Origin: an uncultured Clostridia bacterium | GTDB lineage: Bacteria; Bacillota; Clostridia; Oscillospirales; Oscillospiraceae | Direction of reading: 5' to 3' | NCBI GenBank assembly: GCA_945635805.1 | Contig: CALZCW010000028.1 | Location: 1-7,199 of the forward strand | DNA: 7,199 nt | Shown here: positions 4,918-7,199 of the stretch, piece by piece | How positions within the stretch are numbered: the first letter of the stretch is position 1 | Layout: every line of letters begins with the position of its first letter | Notes under the pieces: model-generated | What the model was told of the DNA's origin: nothing | The model's database searches: none | The model's input: only the letters and a program-made list of their open reading frames with translations | Translations under genes and position numbers: made by a program

Positions 4918-6042
4918 TTATATTTTTTCTCCCGCCAGATAGACGGCCTGACGGTTCAGCTCTGCGTCGCAGAGGACAAAATCAGCCACCTTGCCGTCGG
5001 CGATGGAGCCAACCTCGGAAAGTGCGCCGATCTGCCGCGCGGGGTTGTAGGTGGCGGCGCGGATGGCGTCCTCCCGGGGAATGCCGAAGGAGACGGCGCG
5101 GCGCATACAGTCAAAGAGATTGGTGGCCGAGCCTGCGATGGTGCCGTCTGCCAGACGGGCAACACCACCCTGCAGGAACACCTGCTGGCCGCCTAATTCA
5201 TATTCGCCGTCGGGCATGCCGCAGCAGCGCAGGGAGTCGGAGATCAGCACCATGCGGTCTGCGCCGAAAATGCGGAACGCCAGCCGCACCGAGGCCGGAT
5301 GGACGTGCTGCCCGTCGGAGATCAGCTCGGCGCTGACGGTCTCTGCCTCAGCGGCGGCTGCAATGACGCCGGGCTTGCGGTGGTGGATGGCGGGCATGGC
5401 GTTATACAGGTGGGTCAGGTGGGTCACGCCTGCCGCAATGCCCCTGCGGGCAGCGTCATAGTCTGCGTCGGTGTGGGCGATGGAGACGGTGCAAAGCTCC
5501 TTTGCCTGACGGATGAATTCCTCCGCGCCCGGAAGCTCCGGTGCCACGTCCACGATGCGGACAAGCCCGCCGCAGCCGTCCTGCAAGGCTTTGAAAGCCT
5601 CAAAGTCGGGATTTCTGAGGTATGCGCCGTTTTGTGCGCCCTTTTTCTTTTCGGAGAAGAAGGGCCCCTCCATCTGGATACCCCGCAGGGCAGCGGCGTC
5701 GGAGAGTCTTGCGTCCACGAACGCCCGTGCGGAGGCAAAGGCCTTTTCCAGCGTCTCATAGGGCAGGGTCATGGAGGCCGGCGCAAAGGAGGTCACGCCG
5801 TTTTTGGCCATGTAGCGAGCCATTTTCTCCACGCCGGCTGCGTTGCCGTCGGAAAAATCCGCGCCGGAGTTGCCGTGGGTGTGCACGTCGATCAGGCCGG
5901 GCAGCACATAGGCACCCAGCAGGTCCACGGCGTCCTCCGCTGCCTCGCCGAGAACGCGGCAGAAGCGGCCGTTCTCCACAGAAAACGCGCCGCACTCAAA
6001 ACGGAACTGTTCGGTATAGATGTTGGCATTTTTGTAATTCAT
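4918..6042 (-). CDS. nagA: N-acetylglucosamine-6-phosphate deacetylase
   Basis: NagA removes acetate from GlcNAc-6-phosphate to give glucosamine-6-phosphate, in amino-sugar catabolism and cell-wall recycling. The 374-residue protein is a full-length amidohydrolase. Motifs: the HTHG metal-site strand at 54-57 (here without need for the first metal in many NagA enzymes), EGPFF at 125-129 with ligand Glu125, AHTDA with His190, THLYNAM at 210-216 with His211, SDGQHVHP at 242-249, ISDS with catalytic Asp269 (E. coli Asp273), and GSATNLFD at 304-311. The ATG at 6042 has a perfect AGGAGG 5 bases upstream. The gene lies 48 bases downstream of a ROK-type sugar-kinase-like gene on the same strand, which fits a kinase-then-deacetylase pathway. 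No nagB follows on this strand in the window. Confidence 0.96.
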   Translation of the reverse strand: MNYKNANIYTEQFRFECGAFSVENGRFCRVLGEAAEDAVDLLGAYVLPGLIDVHTHGNSGADFSDGNAAGVEKMARYMAKNGVTSFAPASMTLPYETLEKAFASARAFVDARLSDAAALRGIQMEGPFFSEKKKGAQNGAYLRNPDFEAFKALQDGCGGLVRIVDVAPELPGAEEFIRQAKELCTVSIAHTDADYDAARRGIAAGVTHLTHLYNAMPAIHHRKPGVIAAAAEAETVSAELISDGQHVHPASVRLAFRIFGADRMVLISDSLRCCGMPDGEYELGGQQVFLQGGVARLADGTIAGSATNLFDCMRRAVSFGIPREDAIRAATYNPARQIGALSEVGSIADGKVADFVLCDAELNRQAVYLAGEKI

Positions 6043-6057
6043 GTCTTCCTCCTGAAA

Positions 6058-6085
6058 GAGCCGCCATACCGGCGGCTCCTTTTTT
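6058..6085. terminator. GC-rich hairpin between the kinase-like gene and nagA
   Basis: GAGCCGCC (6058-6065) and GGCGGCTC (6071-6078) form a perfect 8-bp stem with a 5-base loop. On the plus strand it is followed by CTTTTTTG (T-run 6080-6085), a textbook terminator. On the minus strand, the direction of the genes here, it is followed only by TTTC and then at once by the AGGAGG of nagA. In the sense direction it may therefore be a weak attenuator or an RNA-stabilising element, while fully blocking antisense transcription. Confidence 0.5.
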
Positions 6086-6090
6086 GCAGT

Positions 6091-7199
6091 TTATTTTCTG
6101 ACTTCGGGCAGGCTGGCGGCGGCCACGGACTGACCCACGCGGCGGGTCTTTTCGTCCGGCAGCATGACGCGGACCTTGGAGGCAAGCTCCGGGTATTCCT
6201 CGGCCATGATGCGCAGGCAGGTGTCCAGAATGATGCTGCCGCCGACGCCGGACATGACACGCCCCAGAACGATCATGTGATGCACATCGTAGAAGCGGCA
6301 GTAGAGCTTCATGGTGTGGGCCAGATAGGCACCGATGGATGCAAAGATCCGCTTTGCCCGCTCGTCGCCCTTTTCCACCAGGCCCTGAACGGCCTTGAGC
6401 TTTTCGGCCGGGGTCAGCTCCTCCGACAACTCGATGCCGGCGCGAGGTGCCAGCTTGATGACGGCATCCTGAGAGAAATACTTGCAGCCGACGCCGATGT
6501 CTGTGGACCATTCATCCTCCATCGCGCCCTCGAACAGGTCAACCGGCGCGAAAGCCAGCTCGTTGAGCCAACCCAGCACGTTGCCGTCGGCATCCACATA
6601 GCCCACAGCCTCACTCGTACCCATTGCCATGCCCATAACGGAGCCACACTCCATGCCCATGGCTCCGGCAAGAGCGGTCACGTCGCCGTCGTTGGCCACC
6701 ACGATGGGCACGTCGCCCAGCTCCAGCGCGGCGCGGTCGTAGATGGATTTCACCAGATCCCGCTTTTCCCGGGGGACCTTGATGAACAGGGAGGAGACCA
6801 TGGGACTGTTGCCGATGAACACGCCTGCCGAGGACACGCCGATGCCGTCTACCCGGGGCATTTTGGAAGCGGCGGTCTTGAAGGCCGACACGATGCCGTC
6901 AAAGTGGTACTGGGGGTCCGACTCCGTCTTGGGGTGCCAGACGACCTCCTCGGAGTAGACGGTCTTGCCGTCGATGACAGCGGAGACCTTGCGGTCGGAG
7001 CCGCCGGCGTCAAAGCCGATGCGGCAGCCCTCCATATGTCCGCCGATGGAGACAGAGGACTCGTTGGCCTTGGGACAGTCCTCTATGGAGCAGTCGATGA
7101 CCTCAAAGGGCACCTCATAGACGTCCTGCATGAACTGTACGTCAAATTTCCGTTCGCCCTCGAGGGTGTACGCCTGCTGGAGCCGCTGCGCCAGATCGC
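6091..7199 (-). CDS. ROK/ASKHA-family sugar-kinase-like protein (partial, start outside)
   Basis: The frame stays open to the window edge (last whole codon at 7197..7195), so about 368 residues are visible and the true start lies to the right. A start at the ATG at 7131 is unlikely: coding-like sequence (LEGERKFDVQF) continues upstream, no Shine-Dalgarno site precedes it, and 36 further residues come before the kinase fold. Numbered from that internal Met, the ASKHA motifs are: phosphate-1 loop GFDAGGSD (39-46), GVSSAGV (98-104), VANDGD (145-150) with the likely catalytic Asp148, phosphate-2-like MGTSEAVG (170-177), and GRVMSGVGG (290-298) as the adenosine site. The ROK zinc motif (CxCGxxGCxE) is absent. 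Its place next to nagA suggests it phosphorylates GlcNAc or another amino sugar, but this is inference; it might be a regulator or act on a different sugar. Confidence 0.88.
   Translation of the reverse strand, partial: DLAQRLQQAYTLEGERKFDVQFMQDVYEVPFEVIDCSIEDCPKANESSVSIGGHMEGCRIGFDAGGSDRKVSAVIDGKTVYSEEVVWHPKTESDPQYHFDGIVSAFKTAASKMPRVDGIGVSSAGVFIGNSPMVSSLFIKVPREKRDLVKSIYDRAALELGDVPIVVANDGDVTALAGAMGMECGSVMGMAMGTSEAVGYVDADGNVLGWLNELAFAPVDLFEGAMEDEWSTDIGVGCKYFSQDAVIKLAPRAGIELSEELTPAEKLKAVQGLVEKGDERAKRIFASIGAYLAHTMKLYCRFYDVHHMIVLGRVMSGVGGSIILDTCLRIMAEEYPELASKVRVMLPDEKTRRVGQSVAAASLPEVRK

Overview
The window looks like chromosomal core DNA from a GC-rich, low-motility-type gut Firmicute. The Oscillospiraceae (Oscillibacter/Flavonifractor-like Clostridia) are my best guess. 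The grounds are strong AGGAGG Shine-Dalgarno sites, SigA-type promoters (TTGACA/TATAAT) in AT-rich gaps between GC-rich genes, a type III pantothenate kinase (CoaX), and small hypothetical proteins of a type I associate with that family. The taxon is an inference; no rRNA or other marker is present. I see no mobile element, CRISPR array, tRNA or rRNA. No stretch over 300 bases lacks a gene.

Layout, left to right. (1) Positions 1-4 hold the start codon of a minus-strand gene that leaves the window, with its Shine-Dalgarno site at 11-16. Diverging from it is a 57-residue single-span membrane protein (83-256). (2) A minus-strand pair, a YfcE-type metallophosphoesterase (1027-1494) and coaX (260-1030), overlaps by ATGA and is driven by a promoter at 1534-1562. 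(3) Diverging from that pair is a plus-strand cluster of three unrecognised genes (1568-2566): a 78-residue helical protein, a 123-residue helical protein, and a 125-residue proline-rich protein ending in a hydrophobic hairpin. The cluster ends at a hairpin terminator (2565-2599) shared with the convergent lipid kinase gene (2603-3463, minus). (4) A 161-base divergent promoter region (3464-3624) serves the lipid kinase and a plus-strand operon: 5-formyltetrahydrofolate cyclo-ligase (3625-4173), then an ATGA-overlapped protein with a HicB-like N-terminus and a DinB-like C-terminus (4170-4871). The terminator of that operon is encoded partly inside its last codons. (5) A minus-strand amino-sugar pair follows: nagA (4918-6042), preceded by a ROK/ASKHA sugar-kinase-like protein (6091 to the right edge, its start lying outside).

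The genes mostly serve central metabolism: coenzyme A synthesis (CoaX), folate one-carbon metabolism (cyclo-ligase), phospholipid or undecaprenol-type lipid phosphorylation (DagK-like), and amino-sugar recycling (kinase-like protein plus NagA, which could together take GlcNAc to glucosamine-6-phosphate). The parts with no settled function are the three-gene cluster at 1568-2566, the HicB/DinB composite protein, and the small membrane protein. I found no clear new defence or mobile system. The three-gene cluster is the best candidate for something undescribed.
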